Source: Prevotella sp. UBA6387
GTDB lineage: Bacteria; Bacteroidota; Bacteroidia; Bacteroidales; Bacteroidaceae
Assembly: GCA_002437565.1 (NCBI GenBank)
Contig: DJQL01000053.1
Span: forward strand, 5,314 to 10,547
Direction: 5' to 3'
DNA length: 5,234 bases
Positions 1-5,234 of the stretch are shown piece by piece; the first letter of the stretch is position 1; every line of letters begins with the position of its first letter. The position numbers and the translations under genes were made by a program. The notes below the pieces were generated by a model. The model searched no databases and was not told the origin of the DNA. It saw only the letters and a program-made list of their open reading frames with translations.

Positions 1-338
1 GCGTAACCGCCACCGCAAGCGCCACCTTTCATGCCGAAACATGGGCCGAGCGAAGGCTCACGCAATGCTACTATCGCCTTTTTCCCGATTTTGTTTAAAC
101 CAAGCGCGAGACCAACAGAAACAGTTGTCTTTCCAATGCCGGCTTTGGTTGGTGATATTGCCGTCACCAAGATGAGGTTGTGTCGCTTCATGCGCTCTTC
201 ATCGATGGCATCAAGCGATACCTTGGCTATGTATCGGCCGTAAGGTTCTATGTGGTTCTCGTCGATACCCAGTTCTTTTGCGATGCTGTCAATGCGGCGC
301 AAGGTGGTTTCTTGTGCTATTTCTATGTCTGTTTTCAT
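1..338 (-). CDS. fhs: Formate-tetrahydrofolate ligase, N-terminal part (runs off the left edge)
   Basis: The first 112 codons of formyltetrahydrofolate synthetase are present; the family is usually about 555 residues, so roughly four fifths lies beyond the left edge. The enzyme makes 10-formyl-tetrahydrofolate from formate, THF and ATP in the cytoplasm and feeds purine synthesis and one-carbon metabolism. Visible signatures are LILVTAISPTKAGIGKTT (residues 55-72), which holds the nucleotide-binding loop with Lys70, and REPSLGPCFGMKGG (93-106) followed by a GGGY stretch at the break, the classic Fhs block. The loop reads KAGIGKTT rather than the PAGEGKTT familiar from clostridial enzymes, and Cys108 sits where Ala is common; I think both are lineage variants. 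The ATG at 338 gives a normal Fhs N-terminus (MKTDIEIAQE). It starts 37 bases after the ugd stop on the same strand, with no clear Shine-Dalgarno or separate promoter, so cotranscription with ugd is likely. Confidence 0.95.
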   Translation of the reverse strand, partial: MKTDIEIAQETTLRRIDSIAKELGIDENHIEPYGRYIAKVSLDAIDEERMKRHNLILVTAISPTKAGIGKTTVSVGLALGLNKIGKKAIVALREPSLGPCFGMKGGACGGGY

Positions 339-375
339 TTGTTTGGTGATATAATCTTAGTTGGTTAAAGCAGAA

Positions 376-1626
376 TCAGTCTCTGAAGAATAGGTCGCGG
401 GTATAAACTTTCCGCTTTACGTCGTCGAGGATATTATCATAGCGATTGGCTATGATAGCCTGAGCTTGTGCCTTGAACGCGTCGAGGTCGTTGACGACCC
501 TTGAGCCGAAAAACGTGGAGCCGTCTTTAAGCGTGGGCTCATAGATGATTACCGTTGCGCCCTTGGCTTTCACTCGCTTCATGACACCTTGAATGCTGGA
601 TTGGCGGAAGTTGTCGGAGTTTGACTTCATGGTTAGCCTGTAGACACCTATCACGCACTTGTGCTCGCCGGCGGCGTTGTATGCGTTTTGATCGTTGTAG
701 CTGTAATAGCCTGCCTTGCGAAGCACCTGGTCGGCAACGAAGTCCTTGCGCGTGCGGTTGCTTTCCACTATTGCCTGGATGAGGTTCTCTGGTACATCCT
801 TGTAGTTGGCAAGGAGCTGCTTCGTGTCTTTTGGCAAACAATATCCGCCATAGCCAAACGATGGATTGTTGTAGAATGAGCCTATGCGTGGATCAAGGCA
901 CACGCCGTTTATGATATTCTTGCTCGACAGCCCTTTTACCTCAGCGTATGTATCAAGCTCATTGAAATAGCTCACCCTGAGGGCGAGGTAAGTATTGGCG
1001 AAGAGCTTTACCGCCTCGGCCTCGGTGGTGCCCATGAATAGTGTGGGTATGTCTTTCTTTATGGCTCCTTGCTGGAGGAGCGAGGCGAAAACGTGGGCGG
1101 CTTCGTCAAGGCGTGCGTCGCCTTCCGGCCTTCCAACTATGATTCGGGAAGGGTATAGATTGTCGTAAAGGGCTTTGGACTCACGGAGAAACTCTGGCGC
1201 GAATATGATATTGTCTGAATGGAACTTTTCCCTTACCATGGATGTGTAGCCCACTGGTATGGTAGACTTAATCACCATTATGGCATTAGGGTTGACCTTG
1301 CAGACAAGTTCAATCACTTCCTCCACATGGCTTGTGTCGAAGAAGTTCTTTACGCTGTCGTAATTGGTTGGCGTGGCAATGACAACGAAGTCGGCTTCAC
1401 GGTATGCCGCCTCGCCATCTGTCGTGAAGTCAATGTCGAGAGGCTTTTCCTTAAGGTAACGCTCCACATACTCATCCTTGATTGGCGACATGTGTTTTTT
1501 AAGCATCTCAACCTTTTCCGCTACCACGTCCACGGCGATTACGTGTTGGTGCTGGGCGAGCAAGGTCGCAATGCTTAACCCTACGTAACCTGTACCGGCG
1601 ACTGCTATTTTCGTTTTCTTCTCCAT
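376..1626 (-). CDS. ugd: UDP-glucose 6-dehydrogenase
   Basis: This complete 416-residue cytoplasmic enzyme oxidises UDP-glucose twice with NAD+ to UDP-glucuronate, a precursor for capsule, exopolysaccharide and lipopolysaccharide sugars. The N-terminal Rossmann domain shows GTGYVG at 11-16 and an acidic strand end at Asp33 that should bind the NAD ribose. Other family motifs are KSTIPVGYT (120-128) with Thr122, PEFLRES (144-150) with Glu145 and Glu149, EAVKLFANTYLALRVSYFNE (204-223) with Lys207 and Asn211, and FGYGGYCLPKDTKQL (257-271) with the catalytic Cys263 and Asp267. The C-terminal UDP-binding domain includes YRLTMKSNSDNFRQSS (329-344). Length and motifs fit the short bacterial Ugd type (S. 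pyogenes/E. coli-like), with a small low-conservation insert near 305-323. All catalytic residues are present. It starts 10 bases after the stop of the upstream lipoprotein gene and ends 37 bases before fhs, consistent with an operon. No glycosyltransferase or capsule gene is next to it, so it probably serves several pathways. Confidence 0.96.
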   Translation of the reverse strand: MEKKTKIAVAGTGYVGLSIATLLAQHQHVIAVDVVAEKVEMLKKHMSPIKDEYVERYLKEKPLDIDFTTDGEAAYREADFVVIATPTNYDSVKNFFDTSHVEEVIELVCKVNPNAIMVIKSTIPVGYTSMVREKFHSDNIIFAPEFLRESKALYDNLYPSRIIVGRPEGDARLDEAAHVFASLLQQGAIKKDIPTLFMGTTEAEAVKLFANTYLALRVSYFNELDTYAEVKGLSSKNIINGVCLDPRIGSFYNNPSFGYGGYCLPKDTKQLLANYKDVPENLIQAIVESNRTRKDFVADQVLRKAGYYSYNDQNAYNAAGEHKCVIGVYRLTMKSNSDNFRQSSIQGVMKRVKAKGATVIIYEPTLKDGSTFFGSRVVNDLDAFKAQAQAIIANRYDNILDDVKRKVYTRDLFFRD

Positions 1627-1636
1627 ATATTCTTGT

Positions 1637-2476
1637 TTAGTTCATGGTTTCCTTGAGAGCCTTTTTCTTTAACTCGTTTGCCACGGCCTGTGCCCTGCGG
1701 TTTACGTCGTTGATATTGTCCTTTCTGTAATAGCTTCTTGAGATTCCGTCACTTGACAACACCAGCGAGTCTCCATTGAGATAGTCTATAGAGCAAGTGT
1801 CATTTTGGAGGCTTTTCACGTTTGTTTGCCCATTGCTTTTTGACGATGGCGTCCCTCGCGTTATCACGAGCATGCCATTCCACAAATGCCAAGCCGTGAA
1901 ATAGCCCAAAGGCGGATATTCGACAGGACTTTCCTGAGCCAAGGCGTTGTTATCGTCAACATATCCGACACTTGTCGCAATCCAGTCGTGTTTGAGATAG
2001 AAACCATATTCTCGCGGTATGAGGTATGTCTCTTTAAGCGAGTCGCTCATGTTGTTCATCATGCGTGCCTGGGCCTTGGCGCTCAGCTGCTCGGCAGCCC
2101 GCATCTTTGGCATCACTATGTAGCACCAAATGCCAGCAAGTTTGTCGATATCAACCACGACATCCACCTTCCTTTTGTTCTTTTTGTTTAACACGATGCA
2201 AAGTCTGTCTCCAATTTGTATCTTGCCCATGATGCGATTTCGCCGCTTGGCCTCCATGATGTTGTATGTCACGGGGTCGCTGTTGTCCTCGGGCAATACC
2301 ACGATAACCGTGTCGTTGCACCCATCGCAAGCCAGGCCGTAGACAGCATTGTCGCCTTGAAGTCGCTGTGTGTAAACAGGCTTCTCAGCGTCTTTCTCTT
2401 CTTTCGTGTTGCAAGACGCAAAGGCAATGGCGACGCTGAAAACGATGGTAAAGATAAAAACAAGTTTATGTGACAT
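1637..2476 (-). CDS. Putative lipoprotein of unknown function, possibly lipocalin-like
   Basis: This 279-residue protein begins with a short basic n-region, a hydrophobic stretch at about 5-20 and a lipobox FASC with the likely lipidated Cys22, so it should be exported and anchored in the envelope. The mature part has two segments. Residues 40-110 are beta-rich, with a CDGC pair (Cys50, Cys53) and a basic IGDRLCIVLNKKNKRK stretch. From 113 the sequence LAGIWCYIVMP (113-123) resembles the GxW start of Bacteroidota lipocalin-like domains, and the rest (REYGFYLKHDW near 155-165, LVITRGTP near 203-210, GDSLVLSSDG near 235-244) has the alternating pattern of such beta barrels. It ends in a charged probable helix (about 256-276). 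The lipoprotein call is well supported; the lipocalin resemblance is my reading and needs a profile search. It is the first gene of the leftward cluster, 10 bases before ugd. The ATG at 2476 is the natural start because it gives a complete signal peptide. Confidence 0.8.
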   Translation of the reverse strand: MSHKLVFIFTIVFSVAIAFASCNTKEEKDAEKPVYTQRLQGDNAVYGLACDGCNDTVIVVLPEDNSDPVTYNIMEAKRRNRIMGKIQIGDRLCIVLNKKNKRKVDVVVDIDKLAGIWCYIVMPKMRAAEQLSAKAQARMMNNMSDSLKETYLIPREYGFYLKHDWIATSVGYVDDNNALAQESPVEYPPLGYFTAWHLWNGMLVITRGTPSSKSNGQTNVKSLQNDTCSIDYLNGDSLVLSSDGISRSYYRKDNINDVNRRAQAVANELKKKALKETMN

Positions 2477-2536
2477 ATTCGGGTGAATTACTGTATTATT
2501 AGCTTTGCCTCTTATTTCAATTCTTATTTCAGTCTA

Positions 2537-2544
2537 CAAAGTTA
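2537..2544 (-). promoter_or_regulatory. Candidate -7 promoter element for the lipoprotein-ugd-fhs cluster
   Basis: Read on the minus strand the bases are TAACTTTG, a full match to the Bacteroidota TAnnTTTG -7 element. It lies about 60 bases upstream of the ATG at 2476, giving a 5' leader of roughly 50-55 bases. The nearest TTTG that could serve as a -33 element (CAAA on the plus strand at 2571-2574) is about 26 bases away, wider than the usual 19-21, so the upstream element is weak or absent. Placement in the only divergent, AT-rich gap supports the call. Confidence 0.4.
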
Positions 2545-2597
2545 GTTATTAATTATAAAAAAAGCGATAGCAAATCTCCATTTTGATGATTTTTATC

Positions 2598-2605
2598 TAA
2601 TTTTG
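2598..2605 (+). promoter_or_regulatory. Candidate -7 promoter element for the carboxyltransferase gene
   Basis: The bases TAATTTTG match the Bacteroidota TAnnTTTG -7 consensus. Transcription would start near 2612, leaving a leader of about 50 bases before the ATG at 2663. A TTTG at 2582-2585 is only 12 bases upstream, too close for a standard -33 element, so the -33 part is not convincing. The box contains the TTG (2603-2605) that an automatic caller could take as the start codon, which argues that the coding region begins further in. Confidence 0.42.
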
Positions 2606-2662
2606 CATGATAAAAGAAAAAGAAACCGTTTTTTGATTTTACATAAAAGTATAAGAAATAGG

Positions 2663-4438
2663 ATGAAGAAAAAGATTCAGTTCAGTCTGGTCTATCGTGA
2701 CATGTGGCAGAGCAGCGGCAAGTTTCAGCCGCGTGCCGACCAACTTGCCAAGATTGCCCCAGTGTTTGTAGAGATGGGTTGTTTCTCGCGTGTCGAGACC
2801 AATGGCGGTGCCTTTGAGCAGGTGCAGCTACTTGCCGGTGAGAACCCAAACAAGGCTGTTCGCGCCTTCACGGCGCCTCTCCACAAGGCTGGCATCAAGA
2901 CGCACATGCTTGACCGTGGTCTCAATGCCCTTCGCATGTATCCTGTGCCCGACGATGTGCGCGCCATGATGTATCGTGTGAAGCACGCTCAGGGCACAGA
3001 CATTACACGCATCTTCGATGGCTTGAACGACATTCGCAACATAGCTCCGTCAATAAAGTTTGCCAAGGAAGGTGGTATGACACCTCAAGGCACACTGTGC
3101 ATAACCACATCGCCTGTGCATACTCTCGACTATTATGAGAAGCTCGCCGATGAGGAAATAGCCGCTGGAGCAGAGGAGATTTGCCTCAAGGACATGGCTG
3201 GTATTGGCCAGCCTGCATTCCTCGGTCAACTCACAAAGCGCATCAAGACAAAGCATCCAGACATCATTATCGAATATCATGGTCACTCAGGCCCAGGCTT
3301 GTCTATGGCATCCATACTTGAGGTTTGCGAGAATGGCGCTGACATTATCGACACGGCCATTGAGCCACTGTCTTGGGGCAAGGTGCATCCGGACGTTATC
3401 TCTGTGCAGAGCATGCTGAAGCACGCGGGTTTCGACGTGCCGGAAATCAACATGGGCGCATACATGCAAGCGCGCGCCATGACACAAGAGTTTATCGATG
3501 AGTGGCTTGGCTATTTCATCAATCCCGGCAACAAGCTCATGTCTTCGCTACTTCTGACCTGTGGCCTTCCTGGCGGCATGATGGGATCCATGATGGCAGA
3601 CCTTGGCGGCATGCGCACCACAATAAACAATCTGCGCAAGAAGAAGGGTGAGCCAGAACTGTCAATGGACGACCTGCTCATCAAGCTTTTCGACGAGGTG
3701 GCTTATGTGTGGCCTCGTGTGGGCTATCCACCACTTGTGACGCCATTCTCTCAATACACTAAGAACATAGCCTTGATGAATCTTCTCACCATGGAGCAGG
3801 GCAAAGGTCGCTTCGTGATGATGGACGACAACATGTGGGGCATGATCCTTGGGAAGAGTGGTAAGGTGCCAGGAAAGATTGACCCGGAACTCGTGGCGCT
3901 TGCCAAGAAGCAGGGACGTGAGTTCACCGATGTTGACCCTCATACGCTCCTGAAGCCAGCTCTCGACGATTTCCGCAAGGAGATGGACGAGAACGGATGG
4001 GATTACGGAGAAGACGATGAAGAGCTCTTCGAGCTTGCCATGCACCCGGAGCAGTATCGCAACTACAAGAGCGGACAGGCAAAGAAAAACTTCCTTGCGG
4101 ACCTGCAAAAGGCCAAGGATGCCAAGGTGGGCGCAAAGGTGTCGCCAGAGGAGGCTGCCGCCTATAAGCACGCTCAGGCTGATGCAATCGTGGCTCCTGT
4201 GCGTGGCCAGATATTCTGGGATTTCCAGGGCGATGGAGAGGCAGAGCCTGCCTTGGAGCCGTTTATCGGAAAGGAATACAACGAAGGCGATGCCTTCTGC
4301 TGGATTCAAGCTCCTTGGGGCGAGTTTGTCGAGGTCAAGGCCGACCTTGGTGGCAAGCTCGTGGAAATCAATGCAAAGCAAGGTTCCAAGGTGCAAAAGG
4401 GCAGCGTGATTGCCTACATCAAGAGAGACGAAAAGTAA
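2663..4438 (+). CDS. Carboxyltransferase subunit of the OadA/PycB/transcarboxylase 5S family, with a degenerate biotinyl-like C-terminal domain
   Basis: This 591-residue cytoplasmic protein has the OadA layout: an HMGL-like TIM-barrel carboxyltransferase (about 5-270), the conserved PYC/OADA domain (about 290-470), a charged linker and a biotinyl/lipoyl-like domain (about 507-587). Metal and active-site signatures are present: YRDMWQS (11-17, Asp13), FDGLNDIRN (118-126), EICLKDMAGIG (172-182, with Lys176, the expected carbamylated lysine) and YHGHSGPG (205-212, His206 and His208). GLPGGMM (301-307) and YPPLVTPFSQ (355-364) are also family hallmarks. Relatives move a carboxyl group between biotin and pyruvate/oxaloacetate. 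The oddity is the C-terminal domain: where AMK with the biotinylated Lys is expected it reads QAPWGEF (549-555), so Trp552 replaces Lys, and the usual Ala/Pro-rich swinging linker is missing. It may use a separate biotin carrier; no carrier, biotin carboxylase or Na+-pump OadB/OadG gene is adjacent. Substrate is therefore unassigned. Start is ATG 2663 (MKKKIQFSLV), because the in-frame TTG at 2603 lies in the promoter box. Confidence 0.9.
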   Translation: MKKKIQFSLVYRDMWQSSGKFQPRADQLAKIAPVFVEMGCFSRVETNGGAFEQVQLLAGENPNKAVRAFTAPLHKAGIKTHMLDRGLNALRMYPVPDDVRAMMYRVKHAQGTDITRIFDGLNDIRNIAPSIKFAKEGGMTPQGTLCITTSPVHTLDYYEKLADEEIAAGAEEICLKDMAGIGQPAFLGQLTKRIKTKHPDIIIEYHGHSGPGLSMASILEVCENGADIIDTAIEPLSWGKVHPDVISVQSMLKHAGFDVPEINMGAYMQARAMTQEFIDEWLGYFINPGNKLMSSLLLTCGLPGGMMGSMMADLGGMRTTINNLRKKKGEPELSMDDLLIKLFDEVAYVWPRVGYPPLVTPFSQYTKNIALMNLLTMEQGKGRFVMMDDNMWGMILGKSGKVPGKIDPELVALAKKQGREFTDVDPHTLLKPALDDFRKEMDENGWDYGEDDEELFELAMHPEQYRNYKSGQAKKNFLADLQKAKDAKVGAKVSPEEAAAYKHAQADAIVAPVRGQIFWDFQGDGEAEPALEPFIGKEYNEGDAFCWIQAPWGEFVEVKADLGGKLVEINAKQGSKVQKGSVIAYIKRDEK

Positions 4439-4445
4439 ACATAGC

Positions 4446-4487
4446 GTGTGCGCCATCAATGATGGTGGCGTACACTCCATTTTTATT
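4446..4487 (+). terminator. Rho-independent terminator after the carboxyltransferase gene
   Basis: Bases 4446-4458 (GTGTGCGCCATCA) pair with 4463-4475 (TGGTGGCGTACAC) over 13 positions, all Watson-Crick except two G-U pairs, closing a four-base ATGA loop. A T-rich tract follows (TTTTT at 4480-4484, TTT at 4486-4488) after a four-base gap. The hairpin begins 8 bases after the carboxyltransferase stop at 4438, the expected place for its terminator. The T-tract ends right at the ATG of the next gene (4489), so the structure may also limit read-through into that gene. Confidence 0.75.
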
Positions 4488-4488
4488 T

Positions 4489-5025
4489 ATGGACTACAAT
4501 AAGATCATTGACAAGTATTATCCCGAGGCCAACCAGCTTCGGGATATTTTATTGACTCATTCTAAACTCGTGACCAAGAGGGCACTTGCCATTTGTGATG
4601 CCCACCCGGAGCTTCATCTCGATCGCCGCTTTGTGGAGGAGGCGGCCATGCTACATGACATTGGCATATTCAGGTGCGACGCACCAGGCATTTGCTGTCA
4701 TGGCACGGAGCCGTATTTGCGTCATGGCTTGATAGGTGGAGAGATAATGAGAAATGAAGGATTCCCACGCCATGCGCGGGTTTGCGAGCGGCACACAGGA
4801 GCAGGATTGACAAGGGAAGAGATTATCAAACAAGACTTGCCGTTGCCTCACCAAGACTTTCTTCCGGAGACTTTGGAGGAGAAACTTGTGTGCTATGCAG
4901 ACAAGTTCTATTCTAAGTCGCATCCAGACCGAGAGAAGTCGTTTGAGCAAGCAAAGAAGAGTATCGCTCGTTTTGGTGACGATGGACTTCAGCGCTTCCT
5001 CGAGTGGAAAGCCTTGTTTGAGTGA
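4489..5025 (+). CDS. HD-domain (HDIG-type) metal-dependent phosphohydrolase, uncharacterised
   Basis: A 178-residue soluble, presumably cytoplasmic protein with one HD domain covering most of its length. Visible metal-site candidates are His24 (LLTHSKLV), the His56-Asp57 doublet (AAMLHDIGIF), His79 (LRHGLIGGEIM), His102 (CERHTGAG) and Asp138 (CYADKFYSK), the normal order for the superfamily. Members hydrolyse phosphate esters of nucleotides or related compounds; nothing here fixes the substrate. A cysteine-containing loop between the second and third motifs (Cys63, Cys69, Cys70, then His71) stands out. The ATG at 4489 is chosen because MDYNKIIDKYYPE leads directly into the first helix; the frame is open back to 4315, but that stretch overlaps the previous gene and the terminator, and ATGs at 4459 and 4462 lie within the hairpin. 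No TAnnTTTG promoter is visible between the upstream stop and this ATG, so expression may rely on read-through or an internal upstream promoter. It ends 36 bases before the next gene. Confidence 0.92.
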   Translation: MDYNKIIDKYYPEANQLRDILLTHSKLVTKRALAICDAHPELHLDRRFVEEAAMLHDIGIFRCDAPGICCHGTEPYLRHGLIGGEIMRNEGFPRHARVCERHTGAGLTREEIIKQDLPLPHQDFLPETLEEKLVCYADKFYSKSHPDREKSFEQAKKSIARFGDDGLQRFLEWKALFE

Positions 5026-5027
5026 CC

Positions 5028-5036
5028 TATAATTTG
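5028..5036 (+). promoter_or_regulatory. Weak candidate -7 element before the right-edge lipoprotein gene
   Basis: TATAATTTG in the 36-base gap after the HD gene resembles TAnnTTTG with one extra spacer base. It is 25 bases before the ATG at 5062, so the leader would be very short, and no properly spaced -33 TTTG is seen. The gap holds no terminator-like hairpin, so the next gene could equally be cotranscribed with the HD gene. Confidence 0.2.
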
Positions 5037-5061
5037 ACCCATTATTTATAGAATTGTGTTT

Positions 5062-5234
5062 ATGAAACTGAGTCGTATTGTCTTGTTTTACTTCTTGTTC
5101 ATTTTGTTGGTCGGTTGCAAGAAAGATCCACAGGAAATCTTCAACGAACAGAAGTCTGGTGTGGTTCTCATTTGCAACGAGTATTATTATGATGTGACCT
5201 TGGCCGATGGAGAGCATTTCTATTTCACAGGCAT
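5062..5234 (+). CDS. Putative lipoprotein, N-terminal fragment (runs off the right edge)
   Basis: The first 57 codons plus two bases are present. The start MKLSRIVLFYF leads into a hydrophobic core (about 6-18) and a lipobox LVGC with Cys19 as the likely lipidation site, so the product should be exported to the envelope. The mature end is KKDPQEIFNEQKSGVVLICN, then EYYYDVTLADGEHFYFTG. The pattern SGVVLI-N-YYY-x-L-DG-FYFTG recalls the segment after the lipobox in some Bacteroidota lipoproteins that carry a trypsin-like peptidase domain further on; this is recollection and no catalytic residue falls inside the window, so protease activity is unproven. ATG 5062 is the only start that gives a signal peptide. 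It follows the HD gene by 36 bases on the same strand. Confidence 0.75.
   Translation, partial: MKLSRIVLFYFLFILLVGCKKDPQEIFNEQKSGVVLICNEYYYDVTLADGEHFYFTG

Noticed and set aside
539..841. Alternative minus-strand frame inside ugd
   Set aside because: It is a frame-shifted reading of the ugd C-terminal domain, rich in Arg/Gln/His as expected for an out-of-frame translation, with no sign of a separate start site.
1219..1578. Plus-strand open frame opposite ugd
   Set aside because: It is antisense to conserved Ugd motifs and has no domain features of its own.
2603..2662. Extension of the carboxyltransferase gene to an in-frame TTG at 2603
   Set aside because: The TTG is part of the TAATTTTG promoter box, the 20 added residues are basic and low-complexity, and the ATG at 2663 gives the usual family N-terminus.
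3662..4480. Long minus-strand open frame opposite the carboxyltransferase gene
   Set aside because: It is antisense to a well-supported family gene, its translation has no recognisable motif, and it begins inside the terminator hairpin region. A codon-use shadow explains it.
4315..4488. N-terminal extension of the HD protein, including ATGs at 4459 and 4462
   Set aside because: The extension overlaps the carboxyltransferase coding end in another frame and runs through the terminator hairpin; the family-like sequence begins at the ATG at 4489.
4651..5217. Minus-strand open frame opposite the HD gene and the start of the right-edge lipoprotein gene
   Set aside because: It overlaps two genes with clear protein signatures on the other strand, and its translation shows no family motif.
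1..5234. Search for mobile elements, CRISPR repeats, tRNA/rRNA genes and defence or toxin-antitoxin modules
   Set aside because: I saw no transposase or integrase, no regular direct repeats, no tRNA-like cloverleaf and no small paired ORFs; nearly all the window is accounted for by conserved chromosomal genes. I cannot claim an undescribed multi-gene system here.

Overview
The window looks like ordinary chromosome from a Bacteroidota member, most likely Bacteroidales (Prevotella/Bacteroides-like). Four things point there: close textual resemblance of the proteins to Bacteroidales families as I know them, two lipoproteins with short spacers after the lipobox cysteine, TAnnTTTG-type promoter elements in the one divergent intergenic region, and AT-rich start regions without a clear Shine-Dalgarno. 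GC content is moderate in the genes and low in the spacers. The genus assignment is inference.

Left half (1-2476), all on the minus strand: a 279-residue lipoprotein gene of unknown function, then ugd (UDP-glucose 6-dehydrogenase), then the 5' end of fhs (formate-tetrahydrofolate ligase), which runs off the left edge. Gaps are 10 and 37 bases and no terminator is visible between them, so they could be one transcript reading leftward from a promoter near 2540. The three products act in different processes (envelope, nucleotide-sugar supply, one-carbon metabolism), so the cluster reads as a housekeeping operon rather than a pathway.

Middle (2477-2662): a short AT-rich divergent promoter region with one -7-like box for each direction.

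Right half (2663-5234), all on the plus strand: a 591-residue biotin-dependent-type carboxyltransferase (OadA/PycB/5S family), a strong hairpin-plus-T-tract terminator, a 178-residue HD-domain phosphohydrolase whose ATG directly follows the terminator, and the first 57 codons of another lipoprotein cut by the right edge.

The most notable point is that the carboxyltransferase keeps its metal and catalytic residues but carries a C-terminal biotinyl-like domain in which the usual Ala-Met-Lys is replaced by Ala-Pro-Trp, so it should not carry biotin itself. No mobile element, CRISPR array, RNA gene, defence system or obviously new multi-gene system is visible.
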